Positions 52,357-62,772 of a DNA stretch of 64,000 bases are shown piece after piece (positions within the stretch are counted from its first letter, which is position 1; each line of letters starts with the position of its first letter). Source of the DNA: Macrobrachium rosenbergii (taxonomy: Eukaryota; Arthropoda; Malacostraca; Decapoda; Palaemonidae); contig NC_089756.1 in NCBI RefSeq assembly GCF_040412425.1, positions 9,331,226 to 9,395,225 on the forward strand, in the 5' to 3' direction. A program made the position numbers and the translations under genes. The notes beneath the pieces were generated by a model, which was not told where the DNA came from, did no database searches, and was given only the letters and a program-made list of their open reading frames with translations.

Positions 52357-53035
52357 GTCATTCGTAACTTCCACATGCCAGAGAAGCCCTCCATCACTGA
52401 TATTAGGTCATGGTTCGGATTCGTCAATCAGTTAGCCCCCTTCCTTGCAATGGCGCCCATCATGGAGCCCTTTAGGGACCTCAGAAAGCCCACAGGGAAA
52501 AACGTCTACTGGGATAGCCAGCTACGTAGCAAACTCCAGCAGGCACAGGAGGTCATCTGTCAATTAGCCAAGGACGGCTTGGCATATTACGACAAGACGC
52601 GCCCTACGATAATCATGATGGATTGGAGCAAGGAAGGCATTGGTTTCGTCGTCCTTCAGCAGTATTGTGCTTGTCAATCAGCTGACAGCCCCTTTTGTTA
52701 CAAGGGCGGCTGGCGTCTTGCCCTATGTGGCAGTCGACACCTCACCCCCTCTGAAGCAGGGTATTCCCCTGTAGAAGGAAAGCCCTTGCAGTCACCTGGT
52801 GCTTGCAGAAAGCCAGGTTGTTCTTACTTGGGTGCCCTAATCTCACCATCATCACGGACTACCATCCACTTGTCAAACTGCTGGGTGATAGGGCTCTTAA
52901 GGATGACATCAACCCAAGATTGTTGAACCTGAAGGAGAAGACACTCCAGTTCAAGTTTCACATCAAATACCTGCCTGGAAAAAGGAACACTGACGCAGAT
53001 TTTCTCTCAAGGTACCTGACCATGCGAGCACCCCA
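52357..53035 (+). pseudogene. Gypsy RT connection and RNase H
   Basis: SITDIRSWFGFVNQLAPFL matches the connection domain. IIMMDWSKEGIGFVVLQQ is the RNase H start (Asp of TDAS-type motif retained as MDWS). After a frameshift near 52790 come TIITDYHPLVKLLGD and FKFHIKYLPGKRNTDADFLS, the usual RNase H end (N-x-x-AD-x-LSR, here with T). Confidence 0.87.
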
Positions 53036-53289
53036 CGAAGCTTCCGACGTGGATTTGGGGACAACATTCAAGTGGCAGTGGCAAGTGCACCTGTGGCTGC
53101 TTTGGAACCAGACATCATCGTGTTGGATGAAGACTGCGTCAGGAGTGCCACGTCTAACAACCCAGTGTATCAGCTCTTGCTTGCTAGGGTCACAGCGGGC
53201 GATTGGCCCCAACAGAAGCCACAAGAACTCTCCTGCCTTCATCCCTTCTTCACCATTCCCAGATCGGCAGACAAAACCATCAACCAGGA

Positions 53290-53915
53290 TCTGGTGACAT
53301 ACTCGGTGGACCAAGGATGCATACGTTTGGTTGTCCCTAAAGATTTAAGTCATCAGGTAGCCACTAACCTTCACACAGGACACCAAGGCCTCGACTCTAT
53401 GCTTAGAAGGGCCAGGCAGTCAGTCAGAAGGAGACCTTCAGCATCGTCATGCCCAGTGCACTTCATGTGATGAACACACTCCTTCACTGCCTCCCGAAGA
53501 AATGATGCACATGCCGCCAGCAGAATACCCCTTCCAGCAAGTTGTCGCAGACATGTTTCAAATAGAAGGCAATGTATACATAGTATATGCAGATAGACTA
53601 ACTGGTTGGTTAGAAGTAGCTCACTTCCCCAGTGGTGCCACGTCCAACAAAATAAGCAATCACCTTCGATCCTATTTTTCACGTTGGGGAGCCCCAGAAC
53701 AAATATCAACCGATGGACATACTAACTTAGCCAGCAAGGAGATGGAGGCCTTCTTCAGGAGATGGGGAGTCAAGGTCCATCTGTTGTCAGCCCAGTATCC
53801 CCAGTCCAACGACAGGGCAGAAGCAGCTGTCAAATCGGCAAAGAGGCTACTCCGAGAAAACACATCAAAAGGTGGAGCCCTTGAGTCAGACAAGACGGCC
53901 CTGGCGATACTCTAG
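53290..53915 (+). pseudogene. Gypsy integrase: zinc-binding and catalytic core
   Basis: LHTGHQGLDSMLRRARQSV is the HHCC domain, frameshifted near 53440. The core has VVADMFQIEGN...YADRLTGW with the first Asp, ISTDGHTNLASKEMEAFFRR with the second, and YPQSNDRAEAAVKSAKRLL with the catalytic Glu. Ends at TAG (53913-53915). Confidence 0.87.
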
Positions 53916-54435
53916 TATCTCAAAACACCTCTCAGGAGGATCAACAAGTTGCCATCTCAGCTTGCAACGGGTCGCCAGCTGTGTGACGGGGTACCGACAG
54001 CTGAAAGACGCCTGTTAGTAGACAGGTATTGGAGACGGACAATACATCAAAGGGAGCTACAAGTGGCAAAATTGCAGGAGGCTATGTGCGCCCTTGATAC
54101 CACCAGGAGACTGCCGCCCATCAAACTAAGATACCCATGTACACATACAAAACCAAGCTACTAAGCAGTGGGACAGAACGGGCGAAGTATTGGAAACTAG
54201 GCCCCATTGTCAGTACACAGTCAAGCTCAACGGGAGCAGCAGGCTCTCAAAAAGGAACAGACGACACTTGAGAGTCATTGCTCCGCCCCCTAATGCACCT
54301 GTGTCTCCTCAGCATGAAACCTCCACGAGCCCTACGCCCATAGAACCAGTAACACATTCCATGCAGGAGCCCAGCATCTTTAGTAGGCCCAAAAGGGCCA
54401 CTGGTAGACCCAAGTGGCTCAAGGACTTCATATAA
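53916..54435 (+). pseudogene. Gypsy integrase C-terminal part
   Basis: Reads on from the stop as YLKTPLRRINKLPSQLATGR, then in another frame a segment with LPPIKLRY, YTVKLNGSSRLSKRNRRHLR and a basic end RPKRATGRPKWLKDF. Gypsy-type integrases commonly end with a basic RPxR-type tail. Confidence 0.75.
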
Positions 54436-54633
54436 TACTGCTATTGTTTGTTGTTTGAACATGTATGCAATCGTACAATTGTATCAAGAATTGGTATTAT
54501 TTTTCAAGAATTGATATTGTTTCTTTTTTCTGTATATGTATTACGTGTAGTGTTTGAATGCCACTAAGCAGCATACTCAGTGTATGTAACTGCGTGTTTT
54601 GTTATTGAAAAGTTAGTTAATTTTTTTCTCATC

Positions 54634-55755
54634 TGATACCTAACTGAGGAAGAGCGTGAGAAACTCAGCCCCTATGTAAATCTCTCTCCATGCTCCCCTT
54701 TTTGGTGCATCTGTTTATCTTTCATAAAGACCTGGTTGACTGCTTGAATTACCTCTTTTCAGATAAAAGGCGAATGGAGATGAAGCCCACTGAAAATCCG
54801 CCAAAAAGGTCAAGTTCCCCATAAAAACTGGCAAACATGGGGTACCAGAAGTCACCAGGATTTGGGGAAGATTTCAACATAGAAAACGAGGTGACTGAAC
54901 CGCCATCTTGTGATCCCAGTGACCTCTGGAAGGAGCAAGAAAATAAGCCCTCAAGGTCATATAAGGTGAGAAACAGTGGTCGTTGACCTCAGAAACATCC
55001 CAGTAGCAGACCGACAGTCACAGTATTTATGCACTTCCCATTAAGCTCATCCCTCCAGAACTGGTGAAATTCGACAAGGCCCCTCCATCGTTCCGTTATA
55101 AGGTAATGTCCTGATTCAAGGTTTTTCCAACAGTCACATATCTTTAATCTTCCACTGCACTCTCATTTTCTTTTCTGAAGTGCGAGTTACCACAAAGACC
55201 TGACTCACTTAGCTCAGTGTGAATATTAATGCAAGTATATCATACCAGAATCGAGTTATCTTGGCATCCTCTGTGCAACCCTCGATTTGCCCGAGATCGT
55301 TATAATTAGCTTTGCATAACCACTGGCATTATCAAATTGCAAACAGTTCATCGGCTGTGGAAACATCGACTTCTCTTGTGCTTCTTGCAGTGAAAAGGCC
55401 ACTGCAACCAATTCTTCAGTATCCCTTTCAAGAGGATTAATCATAGACTATTCAATATTTGAACAGTATAACTAACCACATAGCAGACCCTGTTGTATCT
55501 GCCTATCATTCCCAAGTCTTCTGATTGGCGTGTTTAATTGTAAATATATTCCATTTAAAGTAAACCTAAGTGTTTATCTGCAACAGTCCCTCGTTGAAGC
55601 ACGGCCTTCAGCCCAACTGTTTTTTCTATTTAGTTTCCTTCCTGACCTAGCAATTGCAGTCAGAATCTCATGGTGTATTAGTAAGGCCCCTGTTCACGAG
55701 CTAGACCCCAGATTGGACCCATAAACAAGGAATACAGTAAGTAGGCCAGGTAAGA
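54634..55755 (+). repeat. 3' LTR of the gypsy element
   Basis: 1122 bp. Repeats the 5' LTR with scattered substitutions and a few deletions, including one near 55010 and an insertion CTTCCTGACCTAGCAATTGC near 55638. Confidence 0.9.
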
Positions 55756-55774
55756 TCATATATGTTACAGACTA

Positions 55775-55965
55775 TTCAATATTTGAACATTTGATCCTCG
55801 ATAACTAAACACAGCAAAACAGTGAGCAGTTTTGCCCCCTGTGTGTATCTGCAAATCCACTTAGGGACATTTGATCACCCAGGGCTATCATTCCCAAGTC
55901 TTCTGATTAAATCACTGTTTTGCCGTGTTTAGTACTAGCCCTCGTCAAATGTTCCCAAGGAATTG
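55775..55965. mobile_element. Foldback/MITE-like element, copy 2
   Basis: Related to 5533-5700: TTTGATCCTCGATAACTAAA at the left, GTTTTGCCGTGTTTAGTACT and AGCCCTCGTCAAATGTTCCC at the right, and an internal TAGGGACATTTGATCACCC. It lies just outside the 3' LTR of the gypsy element and contains CCCAAGTCTTCTGATT from LTR-like sequence, so it is scrambled or nested. Confidence 0.6.
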
Positions 55966-55998
55966 GTCATTATATTCCATTTAAATCCCTGTTAAATA

Positions 55999-56000
55999 TT

Positions 56001-56077
<77 letters not shown>
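55999..56077. repeat. (TA)n microsatellite
   Basis: About 38 TA units, left border of the PLE fragment. Confidence 0.95.
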
Positions 56078-56079
<2 letters not shown>

Positions 56080-56102
56080 TTTTCCTGTAATCTACAGTGT
56101 AA

Positions 56103-56704
56103 TATGAAAATAAGAAGGCAAAAACACTATTTAAACGTTGAAACCATATATTTCGGGCACTTGTTTCTGTGCCCCTGTTCACTGGTAGAATATGGACAGG
56201 TGGAAAGTTACAATGGTATATATACAAAAACATGAAGGTGTGGCCTTAGGCCTCCGATGTTAAGGAGGTGGCAGAAGGAGGAGATTGACCAAATTCTAGT
56301 TTTTTGGCTATTTAGTTTCCTTCCTCTTGATCTTCTTCAAAAAGGTGCGAGGATTAAGGTGTCAATTCCGATTTCAGTCCTCTGACAGGTTCATATTGTT
56401 GGTTTGATTGATGATAGCAGATTCCAGCATCTTTCTTTTGTTACTCTTGAAAACCAACTCCGCCCCTCCCCAGTTAATGACATGCCCTGTATTTCTAATA
56501 TGTAGGAAAATTCCCTCCGAGCGTAACGATTCTTTTGGATTCCCTACCTGTCTCGCCTAAAAATGTCATGACAATTACTACACGGTATCTTGTAAACTCC
56601 GGCTTCTTCCCTTTTGTTATTTAAGTATACGTTAACGAGCTCCCGATGGATTTGGGATAATATATGGTTTCAACGTTTAAATAGTGTTTTATGGGCCTTC
56701 TTAT

Positions 56705-56711
<7 letters not shown>
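56103..56711 (-). pseudogene. PLE fragment with GIY-YIG domain between inverted repeats
   Basis: On the minus strand: EAGVYKIPCSNCHDIF (near 56570-56610) is the GVY-containing start of a PLE GIY-YIG endonuclease with its CX2C ligands, then a segment matching the NTGHVINWGGAEL region (56480-56440, in mixed frames), and FKSNKRKMLESAIINQTNN and MNLSE (56450-56390). About 50-bp inverted repeats (56103-56152 and 56660-56711) carry TATTTAAACGTTGAAACCAT. Beside the left one, on the minus strand, GGGCAC-AGAAACAA-GTGCCC-GAAA (56172-56149) forms a perfect 6-bp stem before GAAA, as in hammerhead stem II. The fragment is bounded on both sides by (TA)n. Confidence 0.85.
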
Positions 56712-56925
<214 letters not shown>

Positions 56926-57172
56926 CCCCCCGTTTACTTTCCGTTCTTAACGCTAAGAACCCGAAAATCAGATTCGTCGAAAATCAATAAAATCATAAGA
57001 AAACCTTACTTTTAATGCTCTGGGTGCATTGAAAACGACGTAAACTTTATTATTGAGTTTTACATCAAAAACCTTCAAATTATGATTATTCTGCCATTTT
57101 GGGGCATCTTCCGTAATGGGTCGTGTCAATTTCTGTTATATTTGATATAACCTCGAGTCGTGGTCGAACCGT

Positions 57173-57177
<5 letters not shown>

Positions 57178-57234
<57 letters not shown>
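57178..57234. repeat. (TA)n microsatellite
   Basis: About 27 TA units. Confidence 0.95.
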
Positions 57235-57236
<2 letters not shown>

Positions 57237-57312
57237 GGCAAAATAAATCTGTGCAACTTTACAGATTTCGAAATCAATAATCCTTACCTCAGAGTTACTC
57301 TGGTGATATTGC

Positions 57313-57654
57313 TCATCTGTAATTAGTGTCAAGTTTTGATATCCGAGATTGAATGCTCTTGTGAATCAAGTCAAAGGTTTTCTGTGACATTCTACAATGT
57401 TCAAAAAACTTGTCTGGGCGCTGCTGTAACTTATGAAAAAGTGTATGATATTCTCCATTCTTTCCTCTGCCTAAAATTATGTCATGAAACCAAAGTTTCT
57501 TATCCTCCAACACTTCTAATTTGGTTGGCAGTGAGTCATAGAGCAAAAGCTCACACTCCCCCTCCATGACGGCAAGTGCTGCTGACAGTGGCGTAGCTAG
57601 CATTCCATCAGTGGGGTGGCCTAGGTGGGGCCAAGATATTTTTTGGGGGTCCAA
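57313..57654 (-). pseudogene. PIF/Harbinger transposase N-terminal fragment
   Basis: 113 open codons on the minus strand. The diagnostic part is GRGKNGEYHTLFHKLQQRPD followed by KFFEHCRMSQKTFDLIH and ends LDTNYR. It follows the G-E-(F/Y)-H-x-L...P-x-x-F-x-x-(Y/H)-x-RMS-x-x-x-F-D pattern of HARBI1-like proteins. After TGA the next residues read AISPE, the expected continuation, so the stop is a nonsense change. The catalytic DDE domain is absent. Confidence 0.78.
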
Positions 57655-58235
57655 ACAAAGTGTGTACCAATTCTGTAATTTGTAAAATATAGTATTCTCG
57701 AATGTATATATCCATGTGAATGAAGGAAAATAATAGTATTAGTAATTAGTAAACCTGTATTTGAAATTATAGAGCTCAATTTTCAATTAATTTTCAACTC
57801 TTATTATATGCAAATGTATCAAATACTGTAATGTAAATTTCCTCACAACCTTATATTCAACACTAGCCTAATTTCTATTGTCAAGTTTTAATTTTCAACT
57901 ATAGTATAACATCCTTGTCATGTAAATGTATCAAAATAGTGCATATCATCAATGACACAAAAGACTTATAACCCTCCAAAATCTCTTCAAAATTTCAGCC
58001 TATCCCATTCCCTCTTCTTCATCTCCTCTCTCTGAGCAAATTGCACTGCACTTATTCAAAACTGCAGCTATAGTTTCAGTCACTTCGTACATAAGTTGAT
58101 AACATTAAGGTGGATCAAAATATCATGAACAAACATGTCATTTGTCTTAAAACCTATTACTATAATTCTGCTTTTGACCACCAAAGGGTTAAACTTTAGC
58201 TGCAAAGGGAATTTCAACCAGGGGGGCCAAGCATC
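57655..58235. other. Non-coding, AT-rich
   Basis: No coding signal. CAGTGGCGTAGCTAG at 57584-57598 resembles a DNA-transposon terminus and is echoed by the CAGTGGCG phrases of the hairpin at 58236-58406. Confidence 0.45.
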
Positions 58236-58406
58236 TGACTGTCTTCTGACTGGGGCACCAGGCAAACAAGACGGACAGTTCGTCAGCCAGTGGCGGCGCT
58301 ATTGGGGGGTGGCGGGCACTCCTGGGGGCTCCCAATAGCGACGCCACTGGCTGACGAACTGTCCGTCTTGTTTGTCTGGTGGGGTCACATATGCAGAAGA
58401 CAGTCA
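58236..58406. repeat. Near-perfect GC-rich hairpin (inverted repeat)
   Basis: Arms of about 71 and 80 bp with a spacer of about 20 bp. The core of the arms is a perfect match of about 33 bp: GCAAACAAGACGGACAGTTC and on to CCAGTGGCG (58262-58293) pairs with CGCCACTGG to GTCTTGTTTG (58342-58374). The outer ends TGACTGTCTTCTG and CAGAAGACAGTCA also pair. Confidence 0.9.
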
Positions 58407-58619
58407 TTCTTATAGATGGACGAGGCTGCTTTGGCAGTGTGGGATGAACATGAAGGATTTGGTGGGGCCACAGCCTAAGGGGTGTCTGAATTCATTTAAA
58501 GGTACTGTCTGGAATAAAATGAACTAGCAATGCTATTAACTTAAGTTCATAAAATAGCTAACTGAATTTCACACAGAGCTAAGCTAACACAGCACCAAAA
58601 TGATAACTGGCTACGTGTG

Positions 58620-58909
58620 TGAGAGGGTGCGAAAGAAAGAGCATGTAGACAATTACTGCTAGTTTATTGAGGAAGCAGCCCGCTTATACAGCAGCGTGCA
58701 GACGCCAGTACAAAGACATACAAGTGACCCGAGGTCAATCATTCTCTATGCAAAACAAGACAGGTACATACAGATAACGTGACAATAAAAAATAGTAGAT
58801 TAAACACAAAGATACTCTGACACATACACAATATACAAGGGTCAGGTGAGAAGGCACTGTAGAAAACGGGAGGTTCTTCACAGAAAACCCATTTAGTGGG
58901 GACTTTACA
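58620..58909 (-). repeat. 3' LTR (left) of the minus gypsy element
   Basis: About 290 bp, TGAGAGGGTG...GGACTTTACA on the plus strand. About 65 bp shorter than the other LTR because a segment near 58838 is missing. Confidence 0.93.
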
Positions 58910-58910
58910 A

Positions 58911-58926
58911 TACTCCCCCCCCCCAA
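58911..58926 (-). promoter_or_regulatory. Polypurine tract
   Basis: On the minus strand GGGGGGGGGGAGTA lies directly before the 3' LTR, the expected site of plus-strand priming. Confidence 0.85.
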
Positions 58927-58944
58927 GATGTAGGTAACGTCTGA

Positions 58945-59637
58945 TCAAGGCAGGTATCTGCTGGGAGGGTGGAGAGGGCCGCAGCTCCTCGACGTCAGCT
59001 GGGGGGTGAGTTCGACTTCGATGTGTTGCGTATGGGAGTGGCTGGTTGTTCTCCTGCCTGGGCCCAGGGCCTTCCGGGGGCACCCACGCGACTTTCTTGT
59101 GGGTGGGGTGGGCTGAGGGGGCGACATCTCCTGCGGGGGGATGCACTGGGGAGTGCCACCAACGTCCTCCTCCAGGAGTGCAGGCTTGAGGCGGTCTACC
59201 GACACCCAGTCGTCCTTCCCGTGGATGACCACCTGGAATGCCTTTTTGTTTCTCTCCAGCACGAGGAAAGGCCCCCTGTAGAGCCTGGTTAAGGGTGGGC
59301 GGACGGCATCATTCCTGACGAAGATGTGGGTGGTGGAGGACAGACCAGGAGGCATGAAGGGGGATGTCTTGACGGCATACATCCACTGGCAGGGGGCGAA
59401 CTTTCCGACCCTGTCATGGAGCCTCTGTATTGTTAGGTTGGCCCGGTCCTGCATGATGAGTTCACCCAGGATGACGAGGGACTCCCCATAGATTTTTTCT
59501 GCTGCGGATGGGTCGCCGTTGGCTCTGGGGGTGGTCTGCAGCCCGAGGAGGACCCAGGGCAGCTGATACTTCCAATTGTTGGCAGTGCAACGAGCCATGA
59601 GGGACGCCTTCAGGGACCTGTGGAACCTTTCCACCAA
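58945..59637 (-). pseudogene. Gypsy integrase C-terminal half
   Basis: 230 open codons on the minus strand. Begins MVERFHRSLKASLMARC, whose Glu is the third catalytic residue, then WVLLGLQTTPRANGDPSAAE, RPPLTRLYRGPFLVLERNKK and DDWVSVDRLKPA, the SH3-like end of gypsy integrases, followed by a Pro-rich tail to the stop near the PPT. The Met is internal to integrase, not a start. Confidence 0.92.
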
Positions 59638-59639
59638 TC

Positions 59640-60038
59640 CGTTGGCTGCGGGGTTGTAGGCGGTGGTGAGTGGTCCCCAGCAGGCGTGCCAGGGCGGTCC
59701 ACAGCTCGGACAGGAAAGCTGGGCCCCTGTCCGTAGTTATGTGGTCAGGGACACAGAACCGGCTGATCCAGCTGGAGAGGAGGGCCTCGGCGCATGCACT
59801 GGCGGTGGCTTCTTACATGGGTGTTGCTTTGGGCCACCTGGTGGAGCGGTTGACCCACTGTCAGAAGGTATCTGGCTCCTCCTGATGGGGGAAGAGGACC
59901 CACAACGTTGATGTGGATGTACCCGAACTGTCTTCCCAGCTGAGGAAAGTCGCCCACCCCCGACTCGGTGTGACACCCCACTTCCCTGGTATGGCACTGA
60001 ATGCACTGCCTTGCCCAGGCCGTAGTGTCCTTCTGTAT
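59640..60038 (-). pseudogene. Gypsy integrase HHCC end and catalytic core, broken
   Basis: CIQCHTREVGCHTESGVGDF carries the two Cys of the zinc domain, then INVVGPLPPSGGARYLLTV has the core start (first Asp position reads Asn). Frameshifts follow to 59640. The upstream part is separated by the SINE at 60039-60326. Confidence 0.85.
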
Positions 60039-60326
60039 TGAGCCCTTCGTTGGGTGAGTCAGTAGAGCTTCGGACTGTCACTCGATGGGCCGGAGTTCAA
60101 TTCCCCGACCAGCTGATGAAGAGTTAGAGGAATTTATTTCTGGTGATAGAAATTCATTTCTCACTATAATGTGGTTCGGATTCCACAATAAGCTGTAGGT
60201 CCCGTTGCTAAGTAACCGATTGGTTCTTAGCCACATAAAATAAGTCTAATCCTTTGGGCCAGCCCTAGGAGAGCTGTTAATCAGCTCAGTGGTCTGGTAA
60301 AACTAAGGTATACTTAATTTATTTAA
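60039..60326 (+). mobile_element. tRNA-derived SINE inserted in integrase
   Basis: 288 bp flanked by a perfect 9-bp direct repeat CTTCTGTAT (60030-60038 and 60327-60335). Near its 5' end it has an A-box-like TGGGTGAGTCAGTAGAGC (60051-60068) and a B-box AGTTCAATTCC (60094-60104) at Pol III spacing. The body has no ORF. It separates the HH and CC halves of the integrase zinc domain, so it inserted after the gypsy element. Confidence 0.92.
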
Positions 60327-60554
60327 CTTCTGTATGCCGTGCCAGACGAACTTTTCTGCCAGCAGCTCAGCCGTCGTCCTACCGGAGGGGTGGGACAGTT
60401 TGTGGATGATGTCAAAGACCAGATGACGGCGGGAGGCGGGCACCAGTGGGCGGGGGTGGCCAGTGCTTATGTCACTCAGCAGTGTTGTCCCCCCAAGGGT
60501 GAGGGGCACGTCCTTCCACTTCAGCAATGTGATGGTGGTGCAGTAAGCTGGCAT
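60327..60554 (-). pseudogene. Gypsy integrase N-terminal zinc domain, first half
   Basis: Minus strand: IIHKLSHPSGRTTAELLAEK and FVWHGI give the two His of the HHCC domain. The frame ends in the SINE. Confidence 0.88.
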
Positions 60555-60590
60555 CTCTGGGTTGGTGGCCTGTTCCCGGGCGAGGTCCTC

Positions 60591-61370
60591 TCAGTCGATC
60601 CCGAGCTGCACCATGTTGATTTCGATCCTCGAGAGGGCATCTGCTACAGGGTTCTTCCTGCTGAGGAGGTACTTAATGATGCAGGTGAATTCCGCGATGG
60701 CCACGAGGTGCTGCTGCTCCCTGAAGGACCATGCATCCCCCAGCTTTGTGAAGGCATGGACCAGCGGCTGGTGGTCCGTCCAAATTGTGAAAGGCGTACC
60801 CTCCAGGAGGAATTTGAAGTGGCGTACCGCCTGGTACACCACGAAGAGTTCCCTGTCAAAGGTGCTGTAGTGGGACTCGGTGGGGCTGAGCTTCCTGCTG
60901 AAGAAGGCGATGGGCTGAGGGGCTCTGTTGACGACCTGCTCCAGGACGGCCCCACAGGCGACATTGCTGGCGTCCGTTGTTAGCTGGAGGGGTGCGTCAG
61001 GGTCCTGGTGGGCTAAGGCTGTTGCCTTGGCGAGGGCGGCCTTCGTCAGGGAGAAGGCCGCTACTGGTTAGGGCCCCACACTAAGGACTTTGGATGGCCC
61101 TTCAGGATCTCCGTCAGGGGGGCCATGGTGTGCGCGACCCCGGGGATGAACCTCCTGTAGTAGTTGACCATCTCGAGGAATTCTTGTACGCCCTTGATGG
61201 AGGTAGGGGTGGGGAGCCGGACAACAGCCTCAACCTTCCATGCAAGTGGACGGATGCCTCCCCGGGATATCTCGTGGCCAAGGAAGTTGACTGTTTCAAT
61301 GCCGAAGGTGCACTTGTCGAACCTGACGATGAGGCCGTTCTCCTGCAGGCGCTGCAGGACCTCCCAGATG
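60591..61370 (-). pseudogene. Gypsy RT connection and RNase H
   Basis: Minus strand: VNFLGHEISRGGIRP and VNYYRRFIPGVAHTMAPLTE (61300-61110) form the RT thumb and connection. After frameshifts come FKFLLEGTPFTIWTDHQPLV and YLLSRKNPVADALSRIEIN (60840-60595), the RNase H domain with the conserved TDHxPL and N-x-VADALSR motifs. Confidence 0.9.
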
Positions 61371-61372
61371 TG

Positions 61373-61870
61373 TCACAGGTGTTCTTTGTGGGACCTGGAA
61401 AAAATTAGGATATCACCGATGTAGCAGACGCAGAAGTTCAGGTCCCCCAGGGTGCTGTCCATCAGTCTCTGGAAAGTCGCCCCTGTGTTCCTCAGGCTGA
61501 AGGTGGAGAAGGTGAAGACATAGGACCCGAAGGGCGTAATGATGGTGGGTTTGGGAATGTCTTCTGGAGCTACTGGTACCTGGAAATAGGACTTTAACAG
61601 AAATTTTGAAAATATTTTGGCCCCGTTAAAAGAGGTTGTGAGGTCTTGCATGTTTGGGAGAGGGTAGTGGTCTGTTTCTGTAGAGAGGTCGAGCCGCCTG
61701 TAGTTGCCGCAGGGTCTCCAGGAGCCGTCCGGTTTCTGCACCATGTGAAGGGGAGAGGCCCACGGGCTGGGGACCTTTCTGCACATGCCCATACACTCCA
61801 TGTTGGCGAAAGCATTCTTGGCCTCCTGAAGGCACTGAGGGGGAAAGCCTTTGCATGCATCAGGGGACCC
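61373..61870 (-). pseudogene. Gypsy reverse transcriptase palm
   Basis: Minus strand: SPWASPLHMVQKPDGSWRPC, GNYRRLDLSTETDHYPLPNM, FSKFLLKSYFQVPVAPEDIP, FGSYVFTFSTFSLRNTGATF and QRLMDSTL, then CYIGDILIFSRSHKEHL. The catalytic YVDD is YIGD and the motif-A Asp region (KxDLxxxYxQ) is SKFLLKSYFQ, so both catalytic sites are lost. Confidence 0.92.
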
Positions 61871-62045
61871 CTTGTCTTGATGTGGTGGTAAATTCCATGT
61901 TTGGCTGGGGTCCCCAGGGTACCTGACGAAGTTCGGGCCTGAACACCTCAGGGAATTCCTTCAGGAGGGGGCATACTGGTGGAGAGCGACGGAACATACT
62001 GTGGGCGCGCTGGGGCCCGGTGCCAGGGGCAGGGACTGGCAGAAC

Positions 62046-62444
62046 TCAGTGTCCAGCAGGCGTTTGTGGCCGACGTCGACTGCCAGTCCGAAGTGGGCCA
62101 GGCAGTCCCCACCCAGGAGTGGAGTCCTCATGTCCACGACAATGAAGTTCCACTTGTATCTCAGGCCCAGGATGGAGCTTGGTGCCATAGGAGAGGATGG
62201 GGGCCCTGTTGGCGGCCATCAGGGAGGCAGCCGGGTCCGGCGGGCATTTGCGGTCCTCTCTGGAAGGCGGGAACACTGACCGCACGGCTCCCATGTCGAT
62301 CAGCATCATCCTGCCAGAGACTGTGTCACGGACGTAGAACCCTACTATTGCGGGGCTTCTGGGTGTTTCTGCTGTCATGGCGGCCTGTGAGGGTGGCCGC
62401 CGCTTCCCCCATTTTTTGGATGGGCGAAAAGGCAGGGGCTTCAC
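62046..62444 (-). pseudogene. Gypsy aspartic protease region
   Basis: Minus strand: VSGRMMLIDMGAVRSVFPPS is the protease active-site loop with DTG changed to DMG. The frame overlaps the nucleocapsid end in another phase. Confidence 0.85.
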
Positions 62445-62772
62445 AATTTCGAGCGTCTTTGCTGAACCTCCAGTGGTAGTAGCAAAGCCCCGGCTTTTCC
62501 TTATTCTGGTGATGGGGTGGCCACCTCCTGGCGACGACGTTGATCTCCTCCGTGTTGGGTTCCTCCGGCTGGAGGCAGTTGATGGGGTGTGTGGGCGTGG
62601 ATGCCCGCTTCACTGCCCTCATGGAGTCAGTTAGCTGCTGTGCCATTCTGATGAGATCCTCGACCAGCGGGGTGTAGGGCTCCTCAGTATGACCCCGAAC
62701 CTCCAGGAGGAGCTGCCGCAGGAGGATCTCCCTCGACAGGCTGATCTCCTTGTGCCTGCTGCTGCTGTCCAT
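62326..62772 (-). pseudogene. Gag C-terminal part with nucleocapsid-like Cys/His segment
   Basis: Minus strand, 148 open codons. Continues Gag after a frameshift and includes GLCYYHWRFSKDARNCEAP, the C-x3-H...C motif seen at the Gag end of this gypsy lineage. Confidence 0.8.

Larger units (their letters stand above)
47641..55755 (+). mobile_element. Full-length Ty3/gypsy retrotransposon, inactivated
   Basis: LTRs at 47641-48810 and 54634-55755 flank a 5.8-kb interior in gag, protease, RT, RNase H, integrase order, the Ty3/gypsy arrangement. TGGTGACCGATGCC at 48815-48828, about four bases after the 5' LTR, is the likely primer-binding site. The coding region is broken by stops and frameshifts (for example TAG at 51884). 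The LTR boundaries start with TG but do not end in a clear CA, so they may be off by a few bases. Confidence 0.9.

Noticed and set aside
59737..60081. 114-codon minus-strand frame as an independent gene
   Set aside because: It starts inside the SINE and runs into the integrase core in the wrong phase for most of its length.
60339..60983. 214-codon plus-strand frame
   Set aside because: Antisense of the RNase H/integrase region of the minus-strand gypsy element.
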